Positions 42,364-53,924 are shown, counted from the first letter of the stretch. The stretch is DNA of 64,000 bases from Arsukibacterium sp. UBA5043 (GCA_002415085.1 DIBV01000017.1:671818-735817); one strand, 5' to 3'. The notes: generated by a model not told the origin, from the letters alone. A program made the numbers and translations.

Positions 42364-45126
42364 ATGGAAAAAACCACCTACACCAAACCTATGTTTCGCC
42401 GCCTGGTATTAATGGCCTTGTTAATTCTGTTATTACAAGCCGCCTTGTTTATCTTGTTTACCTTGCCAGACCAAAACCGGGAAGAACAGCAGCTCGCCCG
42501 GTTAACTGCCGAGACAACCATCCTGGCCAGCGCATTAAGCGGGCCGCTGCGGGATGATAATATCCAAACTGCCGAGCAATTACTGTTACAAGCCCGTAAT
42601 GCAGATATTCATCGGGCTATATATTTGTATCGCCAGGCCAATCAACAACTGGAATTGATCGCCAATACGGTAAACCTGGCTAATTTCGTACCACAGCCTG
42701 AATTGGCGAATCGTGAAATCCGCCAGGGCAACTACTTAATCGTCAGTAGAATCGTCAGCAATGACGTCGGGACAGTGCTGGTGAATGTGAATTATATTCC
42801 GCCAACCAGCCAGCTCCCCCTGTTGCTTGCCTTTATCATCAGTGCTGTGGTCGGTGTTTTACTTAGTTTAAGCTTTGCGTATGCCATTTCAGTTTATTTC
42901 GGCCGCAAACTGACGCCATTAGTAAGCGGCACTAAAACTGCGTTAGACAAAAACCAATATGATGGCAGTGTCGAGAGCCATGCCCAGGATAACTTTGGCG
43001 TGCTGGGCAGTTATATCAATAAACTTTTCAGGCGTATCGAGCAGGGGCAACAGGCCCTGAAGAACTCTGAAACCGATATCGCCCAGCTAAAGCAGGAAGT
43101 TGACACCCGGATTAAAGAACGAACAGACGCTTTAGAAACCGCCAAGCTAACTGCCGAGCGCGCTAATGAAGCAAAATCAACCTTTTTAGCGACCATGAGC
43201 CATGAAATTCGCACACCGATGAATGGCATTATCGGCACCATAGATTTACTGAGAAAAACCCAGCTCTCTACCTCACAATTCAGAATGACGGATACCATCC
43301 GTGAGTCATCTTTCTCGTTACTGCGCATATTGGATGATATTCTGGATTTCTCGAAAATAGAGGCTGGCAAACTGGAGCTGGAGAATATTCCGGTTTCCCT
43401 GGTCGATATCATTGAGGCGGTCGGTCGCATTCTGGTATCAGTTGCCTATCAGCGGCAAATTGATCTGAAATTATATATCGACCCGAAAATACCTGATGGC
43501 TTATTCGGTGATCCGGTCAGGTTGCGTCAGATATTATATAATCTGGCCGGCAACGCCATCAAATTTACTGAAACCACACCCCAGAAAACCGGCGTGGTGG
43601 TGATCCGGGCGGATTTAATGGAAGAAAACATTGAGTTTAGTCAGGTTCAGTTTAGCGTTGTTGATAATGGCCGGGGCATGACCCAGCGCCAGATTAACCA
43701 TGTATTTCACCCGTTTAATCAGGCAGAAGGGTCTATTACCCGTAAGTTTGGTGGCACCGGCCTGGGGCTGTCTATCTGTCAGCGGCTGACCTCGCTAATG
43801 TACGGTGATATAGACGTGCACAGCGAAGTAGGTAAGGGCACTGAATTTAAAGTCAGGATCCCGATGCGCCGCTCTGACGAAATTGATTATGTTGGCAAAG
43901 AGCTGTTGCGGGATGTGCATATTTGCCTGTTTACCCAGGACAGCGACAATCAGGAACATTTAAGCGATTACTTCCTGCATGCGCATGCGGAACTTGAAGT
44001 CTTCAACAACATTGAAGCATTATTCAAGCGTGCCTCCGCACAAAAACCACTGCCGCCCAAGCAGGCTGCCGTGTGGGTGCTTGACGCAACCTATGAGCAA
44101 ATCTCTGCTGAGCACATTAAAATGCTGCAGCAGGTGCCACAGCTGGAGCCTGTGCAGTTTATTGTAATTACCAATCAGGTTGAGTTATCAGAGCACAGTA
44201 ATGAGCAAACGTACTACCTGCATAGCTCTCCTATATGCCGTAGTCATCTGTACGACGCCATTTTAGTAGCCGCCAGGCGCAAAGAGAAACCAAAACCGCA
44301 ACAAACATCCAGTCTGAACTTAAGTAAAGGCGCTCCGGATATTGAAACCGCCAGGCGCGACAGACAGTTAATTCTGCTGGCTGAAGACAATATCATGAAC
44401 CAACGGGTGATTGTCGATCAGCTAAATGCGCTCGGTTATGCTGTTGAAGTGGCAGATGATGGCGCTGTTGCGCTGGATATGTGGCGACATTACCATTACC
44501 CGTTAGTGCTAACCGATTTACATATGCCCAATATGAGTGGCTACGATTTAGCCATTGCTATTCGCAAAGAAAGTTTAAACCGGCAGGATGATAGTAACTT
44601 CAGTCGGATTGTCGCCGTTACCGCTAACGCCCTCAAAGGTGAAGAGCAAAAATGTATCAGTATTGGTATGGATGGTTATATTACCAAGCCCCTGGAACTG
44701 GTTACCCTGGAAACCATGCTCAAACGCTGGCTGCCCAACACGGAAAAAAAGTCGGCCACTGCGGCTGCCAGTAACGCTGAACCAGGCCAGCTACCCTCGC
44801 CCATTTGTTTTACCACCATTGCCAATTTTCTGGGCAATGAACCGGCGAAGCACGAGGAGTACCTTAACTACTTCGTTAAGCACGCCAAAGAGTTATTGGC
44901 TGAATTAGCCACTGTAGCGAAAGACCAGAATCGCAGCGCGGTCAGGGCTGTTGCCCATCAATTCAAATCAGTAGCCAAAAGTGTTGGTGCCGTTAGTCTG
45001 TCAGCGGAGGCATTAAAACTGGAACGGGCGGCGGAAAATAGTGACTGGTCAGTCATTAATGAACACGGCCGGGTAATGCAGGAGAAATACCAGGAAGTGG
45101 TTAATTACGTGCGTCAGCGCTATTAA
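42364..45126 (+). CDS. Hybrid sensor histidine kinase (HisKA-HATPase-REC-HPt)
   Basis: A 920-residue membrane hybrid kinase. Two membrane helices (about residues 13-33 and 155-178) flank a ~120-residue periplasmic sensor; a HAMP-like linker and coiled coil follow. HisKA has the phosphoacceptor His in [10 protein letters not shown] (~280). HATPase has N (LAGNAIKF), G1 (DNGRGM) and G2 (GGTGLGLSI) boxes. A degenerate receiver-like segment (~515-645) precedes an intact REC with [12 protein letters not shown] (~716). The HPt has His in [12 protein letters not shown] (~865). The layout is that of BarA/ArcB-type phosphorelays; the partner regulator is not nearby. Start 42343 is an alternative. No clear ribosome-binding site decides it. 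Confidence 0.88.
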   Translation: MEKTTYTKPMFRRLVLMALLILLLQAALFILFTLPDQNREEQQLARLTAETTILASALSGPLRDDNIQTAEQLLLQARNADIHRAIYLYRQANQQLELIANTVNLANFVPQPELANREIRQGNYLIVSRIVSNDVGTVLVNVNYIPPTSQLPLLLAFIISAVVGVLLSLSFAYAISVYFGRKLTPLVSGTKTALDKNQYDGSVESHAQDNFGVLGSYINKLFRRIEQGQQALKNSETDIAQLKQEVDTRIKERTDALETAKLTAERANEAKSTFLATMSHEIRTPMNGIIGTIDLLRKTQLSTSQFRMTDTIRESSFSLLRILDDILDFSKIEAGKLELENIPVSLVDIIEAVGRILVSVAYQRQIDLKLYIDPKIPDGLFGDPVRLRQILYNLAGNAIKFTETTPQKTGVVVIRADLMEENIEFSQVQFSVVDNGRGMTQRQINHVFHPFNQAEGSITRKFGGTGLGLSICQRLTSLMYGDIDVHSEVGKGTEFKVRIPMRRSDEIDYVGKELLRDVHICLFTQDSDNQEHLSDYFLHAHAELEVFNNIEALFKRASAQKPLPPKQAAVWVLDATYEQISAEHIKMLQQVPQLEPVQFIVITNQVELSEHSNEQTYYLHSSPICRSHLYDAILVAARRKEKPKPQQTSSLNLSKGAPDIETARRDRQLILLAEDNIMNQRVIVDQLNALGYAVEVADDGAVALDMWRHYHYPLVLTDLHMPNMSGYDLAIAIRKESLNRQDDSNFSRIVAVTANALKGEEQKCISIGMDGYITKPLELVTLETMLKRWLPNTEKKSATAAASNAEPGQLPSPICFTTIANFLGNEPAKHEEYLNYFVKHAKELLAELATVAKDQNRSAVRAVAHQFKSVAKSVGAVSLSAEALKLERAAENSDWSVINEHGRVMQEKYQEVVNYVRQRY

Positions 45127-45161
45127 CCAAGGGGCAGGTACCACTGCCGTTACCAACATTA

Positions 45162-45209
45162 TACCCTGTTAAAAAAACCGGCAATATTGCCGGTTTTTTT
45201 AACAGGGTA
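45162..45209. terminator. Bidirectional terminator with a 48-base perfect palindrome
   Basis: A perfect inverted repeat of 24 bp per arm, centre at 45185/45186, containing AAAAAAACCGGC and its complement. It lies between the convergent hybrid kinase and kdsA genes and ends both transcripts. Confidence 0.9.
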
Positions 45210-45228
45210 ACCCCAAACTCAAGCATGA

Positions 45229-46095
<867 letters not shown>

Positions 46096-46100
46096 TTAAA

Positions 46101-46478
46101 TTAAAGCGGTATAAACACCGGTTGTTTGTCAAGTGCTACCCTAATCATTAATCCCAACCAGCCCAGTGCTCCTAAAAAGCATAACCAGCGTATTGCAATG
46201 GTACGGCCACGCAACGCCATAACTGCCAGCGCGATATAGGCCAGCAGGGCAATCAACTTCTCCGTCAGCCAGCTATTCACAAACGGATACTGATTGATAC
46301 TGAACATCAGCACCACTGCGGTTAAAATAAGTAAGGTATCAACTATATGGGGGCCAATTTTCAGCAATTTGTGCTGCAACAGTGGCGAGCTGCGTAACAT
46401 CATACCAAAGCGAATAAACAATAAACTGACACTCAGTACCGCAAATAACAAGTGTAAATTTTTAAACGCCATATACAT
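46101..46478 (-). CDS. sirB2: SirB2 family inner-membrane protein
   Basis: A 125-residue protein with four hydrophobic segments (about 7-25, 45-62, 75-92, 98-115) and the family pattern KNLHLLFAVLSVSLLFIRF at the start and IRWLCFLGALGWLGLMI near the end. SirB2 sits between prmC and kdsA in E. coli too; its function is not established. sirB1, which normally lies between sirB2 and kdsA, is missing here. Twenty-three bases upstream of kdsA. Confidence 0.88.
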   Translation of the reverse strand: MYMAFKNLHLLFAVLSVSLLFIRFGMMLRSSPLLQHKLLKIGPHIVDTLLILTAVVLMFSINQYPFVNSWLTEKLIALLAYIALAVMALRGRTIAIRWLCFLGALGWLGLMIRVALDKQPVFIPL

Positions 46479-46525
46479 ACTGCAGGGTCCTTATTTGTAT
46501 TACAACGCGCTACTGGTGCGCCATG

Positions 46526-48082
46526 CTAATCTTCAATATCTGGATATTTTTGTAAAATGGTTTCGAGCGTTTCAACCCGTTGCAGAAATAATTCAACCAG
46601 TGCAGGTTCGAACTGCTTGCCCGACTGAGCCACAATATGTGCTATTACCTCGTCTTTACTCCAGCTTTTTTTGTAGCAACGAGGATGGCGAAGCGCATCG
46701 TATACATCAGCCAGAGCAGCAATGCGGCCATACACATGAATATCCTTACCCTTTTTACCCGCAGGGTAACCCGTGCCGTCCCATTTTTCATGATGGTCCT
46801 GAGCGACAATTGCACCGGCCTGAATAATAACACGTTTTGAGTTTTTCAAAATATCATAGCCAATGCTGCTGTGGGTTTTCATTACTTCCCATTCACCATT
46901 ATTAAGCTTGGCCGGTTTATTTAAAATGCCATCAGGAATGCCTACTTTGCCCACATCATGCAGCGGTGAAGCATACATTAGCCGCTCGGCTTCTTCCTCA
47001 CTCAGGCCATATGCTTTTGCCAGGTCATAGCAAATAAAGGCAACCCGGCGAACATGGTTTCCGGTTTCTACCGAACGATGCTCCACCGCTTCGCTTAAGC
47101 GGTATACAATTTCACGTTGGGTGTCTTCTATTTCATGCTGCAACTGCACATTTTCGTAAGCGATCTGTACATTCTGCGCAAATAACTCGATGAGTTTTTT
47201 CTGATTGTCACTCACCTGCCCCGGCAAGCCAGAAATATATAGCAGCGAGCCATGGGTAAACTTACTGCAGCAGTAAGCCACCAGATAGTTGTCCCGATAG
47301 ACGATACTGCGACTGTCCAGTGCAGTTTCAAATGCTGCCAGCAGCTCATGATTTAACACCTCTTGCACCGGTTTGCCCTCTTTTTGGGCGAACTGGCCCT
47401 GCCCGGCAAACACCACTAAATCGCGGGGGCCGGCATCGGATCGCACATTGCCCGCGACCATAGATGAGCTGGCCAGTAAGGCGTTTTCATGACTGCCCAG
47501 TATAGAGGTCAGTTGTTGCAGTACCCCTTCAATAAATTGCTCCATGGAATGTGCAGAAAACAGATCAATTGAAGCATTAATAATTTTTTCCAAGCCCTGA
47601 CGGCTATGTTCCAGCGACAGGATATCGCGATAAGAACGCAGGCTGGACATAATCACGGTAAATAGTTTTTGCGCGGTCAGCTCAGTTTTTGATTTATAGT
47701 CGTTGATATCATAATTAACGATAACCTGACGCTCTGGTGCCTGGCCCGGCTGACCGGTTCGCAGAATAATCCGCACATGGTCATTTTTCAGCTCTTCCCG
47801 CACATGCCGTGCTACCAATAAGCCGGCATCGTCGGTTTCCATTACCACATCGAGCAAAATAATGGCGGTATCCGGATGGGCGGCTATCATTTCCCGGGCT
47901 TGTGCACCCGAATAGGCGCTTAAAAACTCGAGCCCTTTGTTATTGAAGCTAAAATCGCTGAGGGCCAGCTTAGTGACGGTATGAACTTCAGGTTCATCAT
48001 CAACAATTAATACTTTCCAGTAGCCATGATTGACCACCTCAGGGCGTTCAGTTTCGTCAGCAAACAGAAAGGCGTCATTCAT
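46526..48082 (-). CDS. Response regulator with DUF3369 and HD-GYP domain (cyclic di-GMP phosphodiesterase type)
   Basis: A 518-residue protein. The receiver (about 20-145) has phosphoacceptor Asp in IILLDVVME. A GAF-like DUF3369 segment (~165-320) follows. The C-terminal HD-GYP domain (~330-505) has HRSVETGNHVRR, HDVGKVGIPD, the HSSIGYDIL block, QDHHEKWDGTGYPAG and ALRHPRCYKKSW, so metal ligands and the GYP signature are intact and cyclic di-GMP hydrolysis is expected. The start at 48082 follows GGAG by eight bases; an ATG at 48124 has no such site. No cognate kinase is adjacent. Inserted between prmC and sirB2. Confidence 0.9.
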   Translation of the reverse strand: MNDAFLFADETERPEVVNHGYWKVLIVDDEPEVHTVTKLALSDFSFNNKGLEFLSAYSGAQAREMIAAHPDTAIILLDVVMETDDAGLLVARHVREELKNDHVRIILRTGQPGQAPERQVIVNYDINDYKSKTELTAQKLFTVIMSSLRSYRDILSLEHSRQGLEKIINASIDLFSAHSMEQFIEGVLQQLTSILGSHENALLASSSMVAGNVRSDAGPRDLVVFAGQGQFAQKEGKPVQEVLNHELLAAFETALDSRSIVYRDNYLVAYCCSKFTHGSLLYISGLPGQVSDNQKKLIELFAQNVQIAYENVQLQHEIEDTQREIVYRLSEAVEHRSVETGNHVRRVAFICYDLAKAYGLSEEEAERLMYASPLHDVGKVGIPDGILNKPAKLNNGEWEVMKTHSSIGYDILKNSKRVIIQAGAIVAQDHHEKWDGTGYPAGKKGKDIHVYGRIAALADVYDALRHPRCYKKSWSKDEVIAHIVAQSGKQFEPALVELFLQRVETLETILQKYPDIED

Positions 48083-48165
48083 CAGGCGGGCTCCGAAAAC
48101 AGATAGCGATTCAAAAAACGTCAAATAGTTATATGCGCTAATAGCTTGCGGGTCAAAATTTATTG

Positions 48166-49005
48166 TTATTCGTTGTGGCTATTTAAACAACCACCGCTGA
48201 TCCGCCAGTTGCCACCGTAGTCTTTGCGCGACTGCACCTTGTTAAAGCCTGCCGTCGTTAATAACTGCTGCACGTCTTCAGCCTGATTGTAGCCATGCTC
48301 GAGCCATAACCAGCCTTTCGTGGCTAAATAAGCCGGTGCTTGCTGACATATAGTGGCTAAATCTGCCAGGCCCCGCTCTGCAGCAACCAGCGCTGATACA
48401 GGCTCATATTTCAGCGCCGGTAAATGCGGGTCGTCTGGCTCAATATAGGGCGGATTGCTGACAATAAGATCAAATTGCTGGCCTGTAACCGCACTGAACC
48501 AGTCGCTTGGCGAAATTGTGCAGTTGCTGGCCGCTAAACGGGTTGCATTGCGCCTGGCAAGCGCCACTGCTGCGCTTATTTTATCTACCGCGGTGACCTG
48601 CCACAATGGCCGGTTACAGGCCAGCGCCAGCGCGATAGCACCGGTACCGGTGCCCAAATCCAGTACTTTGGCATGCTCTGGCAAAGACAGCGATAACGCC
48701 TGCTCAACCAATAGCTCGGTATCTGGCCTTGGGATCAGGGTGCAGCTGGCAACTTCAAGTTCAATATTCCAGAACGGCCAGTGGCCAATAATATAAGCGA
48801 TGGGCTCATCCTGCACCGCCCTGTGCAGTAGCTGATTTAGCGCCTGCAGATCTGGCTCTCCCAGCGTATCGTCACCATGACCGTATACATAACTGACGCT
48901 GACGTTTAACTGATGACACAACAACAACCTGGCGTCGTCAGCCGCCAGCGCTGAAACACCGCTAAGCTGGCGGGTTGCCTGTTGCAGCCATTCTGCCAGG
49001 GTCAT
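48166..49005 (-). CDS. prmC: Peptide chain release factor N(5)-glutamine methyltransferase
   Basis: Methylates the Gln of the GGQ motif in release factors RF1/RF2, using S-adenosylmethionine. The SAM-binding VLDLGTGTGAIALAL (~113-127) and the signature NPPYI (~182-186) are intact. An N-terminal helical domain binds the release factor. Length 279 (E. coli 277). It sits one base after prfA, its substrate, in the operon, the conserved arrangement. Confidence 0.96.
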   Translation of the reverse strand: MTLAEWLQQATRQLSGVSALAADDARLLLCHQLNVSVSYVYGHGDDTLGEPDLQALNQLLHRAVQDEPIAYIIGHWPFWNIELEVASCTLIPRPDTELLVEQALSLSLPEHAKVLDLGTGTGAIALALACNRPLWQVTAVDKISAAVALARRNATRLAASNCTISPSDWFSAVTGQQFDLIVSNPPYIEPDDPHLPALKYEPVSALVAAERGLADLATICQQAPAYLATKGWLWLEHGYNQAEDVQQLLTTAGFNKVQSRKDYGGNWRISGGCLNSHNE

Positions 49006-49006
49006 C

Positions 49007-50098
49007 TCAGCGATTTTCGTCTGCCAGCGCTGCCAGTAAGTCAGCCTGGTGTTCCTGATTCAACGGTTCTAAAACTAACTCCAGATCACCTTCCATCACT
49101 TCGTTTAAACGATAAATGGTCAGGTTGATCCGATGATCTGTTAACCTGCCTTGCGGGAAATTGTAAGTGCGGATCCGTTCAGAACGATCACCACTGCCTA
49201 CCAGAGAACGGCGGGTTGATTCTTCCGTTAAGCGGCGCTTTTCGTCTTCTGCTGCCTGAATCCGGGATTGCAGTACACTCATCGCACGGGCCCGGTTTTT
49301 ATGCTGGGAACGTTCGTCCTGACATTCGACCACGATGCCGGTAGGTAAGTGGGTGATCCGGATAGCCGAGTCGGTGCGGTTAACGTGCTGACCACCCGCG
49401 CCAGACGCCCGGTAAGTATCCACCTTTAAATCTGCCGGGTTAATTTCTATTGCTTCATTTTCTGGTATTTCCGGCATAATAGCCACGGTACAGGCCGAGG
49501 TGTGCACCCTGCCCTGTGATTCAGTAGCGGGTACCCGCTGTACCCGATGACCACCAGATTCAAATTTTAAAATACCGTAAGCACCGTCGCCCTGCACGCC
49601 AACAATCACTTCTTTAAATCCGCCATGCTCGCCTTCGTTAGCGCTGATCACTTCCAGCTTCCAGCGCCGGCGCTCTGCAAAGCGGCTATACATCCGGTAT
49701 ACGTCGCCGGCAAATATTGCCGCTTCATCACCACCTGCCCCGGCCCGGATTTCGATAAAACAGTTATTGCTGTCATTCGGGTCTTTGGGCAACAATAACA
49801 ATTGCAGCTCTTTTTCCAGTTGTTCAATGGCAGCGCGGGCGCTTTTATATTCTTCCTGCGCCATTTCACGCATGTCAGGATCACTATCTTTCTGCATTTC
49901 TTCAGCAGCAGCTAAATCCTGCTGCGCCTGTCGAAAGCGGTTAAACGCTTTACTGACATCTTCCAGCTGACTGTACTCTTTAGAAAGCTCGCGAAAACGT
50001 TTCTGATCGCCAATAACGCCTGGATCGCTTAACAACGCCTGCACTTCTTCATGCCTTTCGACTAAGCCTTCAAGCTTGCGGTATACCGAATCTTTCAT
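49007..50098 (-). CDS. prfA: Peptide chain release factor 1
   Basis: Recognises UAA and UAG stop codons and hydrolyses peptidyl-tRNA. Length 363 (E. coli 360). The anticodon-like PAT motif in [15 protein letters not shown] and the catalytic GGQ in [15 protein letters not shown] (~226-240) are intact; SQHKNRARA and the C-terminal LTDHRINLT are typical. Lies between hemA and prmC, as in E. coli. Confidence 0.97.
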   Translation of the reverse strand: MKDSVYRKLEGLVERHEEVQALLSDPGVIGDQKRFRELSKEYSQLEDVSKAFNRFRQAQQDLAAAEEMQKDSDPDMREMAQEEYKSARAAIEQLEKELQLLLLPKDPNDSNNCFIEIRAGAGGDEAAIFAGDVYRMYSRFAERRRWKLEVISANEGEHGGFKEVIVGVQGDGAYGILKFESGGHRVQRVPATESQGRVHTSACTVAIMPEIPENEAIEINPADLKVDTYRASGAGGQHVNRTDSAIRITHLPTGIVVECQDERSQHKNRARAMSVLQSRIQAAEDEKRRLTEESTRRSLVGSGDRSERIRTYNFPQGRLTDHRINLTIYRLNEVMEGDLELVLEPLNQEHQADLLAALADENR

Positions 50099-50116
50099 GT
50101 TAGGTCTGTTACCTGT

Positions 50117-51364
50117 TTAAATATCTAATAAACTGTTGATTAGTGCCTGCGGCTCACTGGCCTCGTGTTGCAATAACTGACGGATAGTTTTGGTCGGGCT
50201 GTGCATCAGCCGGTTACTGAGCTTGTTGGCCAGCTCAGCCAGCACTTTCTCAGCATCCTGACCTGCAGCAAGCTGGTTTAATGCCCGGCCCAGCAACTCG
50301 GTTTTAATATTCTCACAGCGCTGGCGGTAATCCCGCACCCAGTCAACGCTGCCTTGCAATTGCAGCCATTGCAGATAATCATCGGCTCCCTGCCTGATTA
50401 TCACACCCGCCTGCTCTGCGGCTTGCTGGCGCGAGCTGACATTTTGCGCCACTATACTTTGCAAGTCGTCGACCGTATACAAATACGCATCTTCCAGCTC
50501 AGCTACCTGTTGTTCGATATCACGTGGTACGGCCAGATCGACCAGAAACATCGGTTTATGCCGACGCTTTTTTAACGCCTGCTCCACCATGCCTTTGCCA
50601 ACTATCGGCAAGGTACTGGCAGTTGAACTTATCACGATATCCGCCTGCGGTAGCTGCATCGGCACCTGCGACAACGTAATCACCTTGGCATTAAACTGCT
50701 CTGCCAACAGCACGGCCCGCTCATAGGTGCGGTTGGCAACGGTGAGTTCTTTAGCACCCTGTTCGGCCAAATGACGGGCAACCAACTCAATCGTTTCACC
50801 TGCGCCAATTAACAGCACCTGCACTTTTTCAAGTTTACCAAAGATTTGTTTAGCTAAACTAACCGCGGCAAAGGCGACTGAGACTGCATTGGCACCGATA
50901 TCGGTGTTGGTCCGGACATCTTTGGCAACAGCAAAGGTTTTTTGAAACAATCGTTCAAATTGCGGATTAATCGTGCCAGCCTGACGTGACTGATTATAAG
51001 CCTGCTTAACCTGGCCCAGGATCTGTGGCTCGCCTAATACCAAAGAATCGAGTCCGGCCGCTACCCGCATCAAATGCTCAGCAGCCAGCCGATCGTAGTG
51101 CAGATACAGATGTGGCTGCAATTCATTGACAGCTAACTGATGAAACTGGGCCAACCAGGCAACAACGTGTTCTGCTTGATTATTTGTGCCGTTAAAATAC
51201 AATTCGGTACGATTACAGGTCGATAAAATAACCGCATCGGTTACCGCAGTAGCCGTAGCCAGTTCGCGCAAGGCTTCATGCACCTGTTCCGGGGCAAATG
51301 CCACTTTTTCCCGTAAACCAACCGGTGCTGTTTTATGATTAATGCCTAGTGCAAAGATGGCCAT
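50117..51364 (-). CDS. hemA: Glutamyl-tRNA reductase
   Basis: First enzyme of C5-pathway tetrapyrrole synthesis; reduces glutamyl-tRNA to glutamate 1-semialdehyde. The N-terminal LGINHKTAPV and the catalytic Cys in VILSTCNRTELYF (~49) are present, with EPQILGQVKQAY, NADPH-binding IGAGETIEL (~187) and the C-terminal dimerisation helix. The chosen start at 51364 gives 415 residues beginning MAIFALGINHKTAP, matching E. coli. Two ATGs at 51379/51376 would add residues, and no strong ribosome-binding site decides. Divergent from lolB, as in E. coli. Confidence 0.95.
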   Translation of the reverse strand: MAIFALGINHKTAPVGLREKVAFAPEQVHEALRELATATAVTDAVILSTCNRTELYFNGTNNQAEHVVAWLAQFHQLAVNELQPHLYLHYDRLAAEHLMRVAAGLDSLVLGEPQILGQVKQAYNQSRQAGTINPQFERLFQKTFAVAKDVRTNTDIGANAVSVAFAAVSLAKQIFGKLEKVQVLLIGAGETIELVARHLAEQGAKELTVANRTYERAVLLAEQFNAKVITLSQVPMQLPQADIVISSTASTLPIVGKGMVEQALKKRRHKPMFLVDLAVPRDIEQQVAELEDAYLYTVDDLQSIVAQNVSSRQQAAEQAGVIIRQGADDYLQWLQLQGSVDWVRDYRQRCENIKTELLGRALNQLAAGQDAEKVLAELANKLSNRLMHSPTKTIRQLLQHEASEPQALINSLLDI

Positions 51365-51444
51365 CACCTGTATCATCAAGTTTGTCAGGGGCGAATTGTA
51401 CGAAAAAGCCCATATTAAGAAAAGCGTAACTAAGGACTTTCAGC

Positions 51445-52050
51445 GTGCCAGCATCAATTAAGTGGCTTATCCTCGCCGGATTACTGCTCATTACCAGTGG
51501 TTGCAGCCTGTTATCAAAGCCCTCACCGGCACCGGCCCTGGACAATAAAAGTCGGCTGGCGCAGCTAACTGCGATCGAACAGTATAGGTTACAGGCTTCA
51601 GTCGGCATTAAAACCCCAGAAGAATCAGTAAGTGGTAACCTGAACTGGCAACAGCATAACACCGAACACTTTAAAGCACGTCTTGCTAATTTTTTCGGGA
51701 TCAGCCTGTTTGAACTCACCAATGACGCACAGGGCAGCAGTATTCTGGTGCGTGGCGAGCGCTACCAGGCGGCTGACCCCGGTAGTTTACTCTGGCAACT
51801 GGCTGGCTGGTCGATGCCGTTGGACGATATGCCACTGTGGTTAAAAGGGATACCGGGTGCTAAGGCCAGCGCCGTGGAATACGATGATCTTGGCAGAGTG
51901 CTGGCATTTCAGCTGGTGGATAGCACCGGAATTATCTGGCAGCTTCGTTATCAGAGCTTCTTCGCTGATGCGCTGGCGTTGCCCCAGAAAATTAAGCTCA
52001 GCAGTGACGATACCACTATTAGTTTTTATATCAGGAGCTGGCAATTATGA
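51445..52050 (+). CDS. lolB: Outer-membrane lipoprotein LolB
   Basis: Receives lipoproteins from periplasmic LolA and inserts them into the outer membrane. The lipobox LLITSGC is at residues 14-20, preceded by a hydrophobic signal. The mature part has the LolB pattern: LQASVGIKTPEESVSGNLNWQQ, ARLANFFGISLFEL, LLWQLAGWSMPLDDMPLWLKG and the C-terminal LRYQSF. The start is GTG with AAGGA eight bases upstream; 201 residues (E. coli 207). First gene of lolB-ispE-prs. Confidence 0.93.
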   Translation: MPASIKWLILAGLLLITSGCSLLSKPSPAPALDNKSRLAQLTAIEQYRLQASVGIKTPEESVSGNLNWQQHNTEHFKARLANFFGISLFELTNDAQGSSILVRGERYQAADPGSLLWQLAGWSMPLDDMPLWLKGIPGAKASAVEYDDLGRVLAFQLVDSTGIIWQLRYQSFFADALALPQKIKLSSDDTTISFYIRSWQL

Positions 52051-52898
52051 CCCTGAGCCTGCCTGCGGTTGCCAAGCTTAATTTATTTTTACATATTACC
52101 GGTCGCCGCCACGACGGCTATCACAATCTGCAAACCTTATTTCAATTGCTGGATGTCGGCGATCAGCTGCATTTCACGCTCCGTCATGACAATAAGCTGA
52201 CCCTGCAATGTAATGATCTTAGCCTGCAAGGTGCCGACAATCTGATTATTAAGGCGGCAGTGTTACTGCAACAGCACACCGGTTGCAGCCGGGGCTGTGA
52301 TATTATTCTGGACAAAAATTTACCAATGGGCGGCGGGCTCGGAGGGGGTTCATCCGATGCGGCCACGACCCTGCTGGCGTTAAATGTATTATGGCAACTA
52401 AACTTAAGTACGCCGCAATTGGCAGCACTGGCATTAACGCTCGGGGCTGATGTACCATTATTCGTCTGGGGCCGGAGTGCGTTTGCTGAAGGCATAGGTG
52501 AAAAATTAGTCGCGGTTGACCTGCCTGAAAAAATTTATTTAGTGGTCACGCCACCTTGCCACATCAGCACAGCAGAGATATTCCAGCATCCCGATTTAAC
52601 CAGAAACAGCCGTGCCCTGAGTTTAGACACGCTGTTTAACAGTCCCTGGCGCAACGATTGCCAACCATTGGTCGAACAGCTGCAGCCGATTGTTGCAATA
52701 ACCTTACAGTGGTTGGTAGAATATGCGCCGTGTCGAATGACGGGTACTGGCGCCAGTGTGTTCGCCGAATTTCCGGACACGGCCAGTGCTCAGCATGCCT
52801 TAGCCAATTTGCCGCCAAATTGCCGCGGCTTTATTGCTAAAGGAGTCAACCAGTCGCCAGTAATGGCGGCGTTGGCAGATACGGAATTTTACGCCTGA
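52047..52898 (+). CDS. ispE: 4-diphosphocytidyl-2-C-methyl-D-erythritol kinase
   Basis: GHMP kinase of the MEP pathway, phosphorylating CDP-methylerythritol. Substrate-binding AKLNLFLHITGRRHDGYHNL (~8-27) and ATP-binding PMGGGLGGGSSDAATTLLALN (~96-116) are intact; 283 residues equals E. coli. The ATG overlaps the lolB stop (ATGA). The C-terminal MTGTGASVFAEF motif is visible. dxr of the same pathway is at 0.9-2.1 kb. Confidence 0.96.
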   Translation: MTLSLPAVAKLNLFLHITGRRHDGYHNLQTLFQLLDVGDQLHFTLRHDNKLTLQCNDLSLQGADNLIIKAAVLLQQHTGCSRGCDIILDKNLPMGGGLGGGSSDAATTLLALNVLWQLNLSTPQLAALALTLGADVPLFVWGRSAFAEGIGEKLVAVDLPEKIYLVVTPPCHISTAEIFQHPDLTRNSRALSLDTLFNSPWRNDCQPLVEQLQPIVAITLQWLVEYAPCRMTGTGASVFAEFPDTASAQHALANLPPNCRGFIAKGVNQSPVMAALADTEFYA

Positions 52899-52959
52899 TG
52901 CCATTTACTCTGGCATTTAATGATTTAACCGGACTCACCACCGCCCTGAGGATCCTACT

Positions 52960-53904
52960 GTGCCCGACATGAAGGTTTTCGCTGGTAACGCCATACCAGA
53001 ACTTGCTCGTAAAATCGCCAGCCGTCTCTATATCAAACTGGGAGATGCCGAAGTTGGCCGTTTCAGTGATGGCGAAGTTAGCGTACAAATCAATGAAAAT
53101 GTTCGTGGTTCTGATGTTTTTATTATTCAGTCAACCTGCGCCCCCACCAATGACAACCTGATGGAACTGATTGTGATGGTGGATGCATTACGCCGCGCCT
53201 CAGCCGGTCGGATCACTGCAGTTATTCCTTACTTTGGCTACGCCAGACAGGACCGCCGGGTGCGTTCAGCCAGGGTTCCTATCACCGCTAAAGTTGTGGC
53301 AGATTTTTTATCCAGTGTTGGTGTCGACCGGGTATTAACCGTCGACTTGCACGCCGAACAAATTCAGGGTTTCTTCGATGTGCCGGTAGACAACGTGTTC
53401 GCCAGTCCGGTATTGCTGGATGATATGCGCAAGAAAACGTTGCATTCCCCGGTTGTGGTATCACCGGATATTGGCGGTGTGGTGCGCGCCCGCGCAGTCG
53501 CAAAACTGCTTAACGACGCTGACTTAGCCATTATTGATAAACGCCGGCCCAAGGCAAACGTGTCGCAGGTTATGCACATTATCGGTGATGTTAAAGATCG
53601 CGACTGCATTATCGTTGACGATATGATTGATACTGGCGGCACCCTTTGTAAAGCCGCCGAAGCGTTAAAAGAGCAAGGTGCTAAGCGGGTGTTTGCTTAT
53701 GCTACCCATGCAGTATTTTCTGGCAATGCCCCGGAAATTATCAGCAATTCAGTGATTGACGAGCTAATTGTTACTGACACCATTCCGTTGTCAGCGGCAA
53801 TGAAAACCATCAGCAAAGTACGTCAGTTAACGTTAAGCGAGCTGATGGCGGAATGTATTCGCCGGATCAGCAACGAAGAATCTATTTCTTCGATGTTCGA
53901 CTAA
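52960..53904 (+). CDS. prs: Ribose-phosphate pyrophosphokinase (PRPP synthase)
   Basis: Makes PRPP from ribose 5-phosphate and ATP for nucleotide, His and Trp synthesis. The start is GTG, as in E. coli, preceded by GAGGA; the product begins [16 protein letters not shown]. The catalytic flexible-loop [21 protein letters not shown] and the PRPP signature [15 protein letters not shown] are intact; 314 residues. Followed by a terminator, so transcribed as lolB-ispE-prs. Supplies PRPP for gpt. Confidence 0.98.
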   Translation: MPDMKVFAGNAIPELARKIASRLYIKLGDAEVGRFSDGEVSVQINENVRGSDVFIIQSTCAPTNDNLMELIVMVDALRRASAGRITAVIPYFGYARQDRRVRSARVPITAKVVADFLSSVGVDRVLTVDLHAEQIQGFFDVPVDNVFASPVLLDDMRKKTLHSPVVVSPDIGGVVRARAVAKLLNDADLAIIDKRRPKANVSQVMHIIGDVKDRDCIIVDDMIDTGGTLCKAAEALKEQGAKRVFAYATHAVFSGNAPEIISNSVIDELIVTDTIPLSAAMKTISKVRQLTLSELMAECIRRISNEESISSMFD

Positions 53905-53924
53905 TACAGCAAGCCAGCTTAATT

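Noticed and set aside
42252-42557. 101-codon plus-strand frame before and over the hybrid kinase start
   Set aside because: Overlaps the first membrane helix of the kinase in another frame; no domain and no clear ribosome-binding site.
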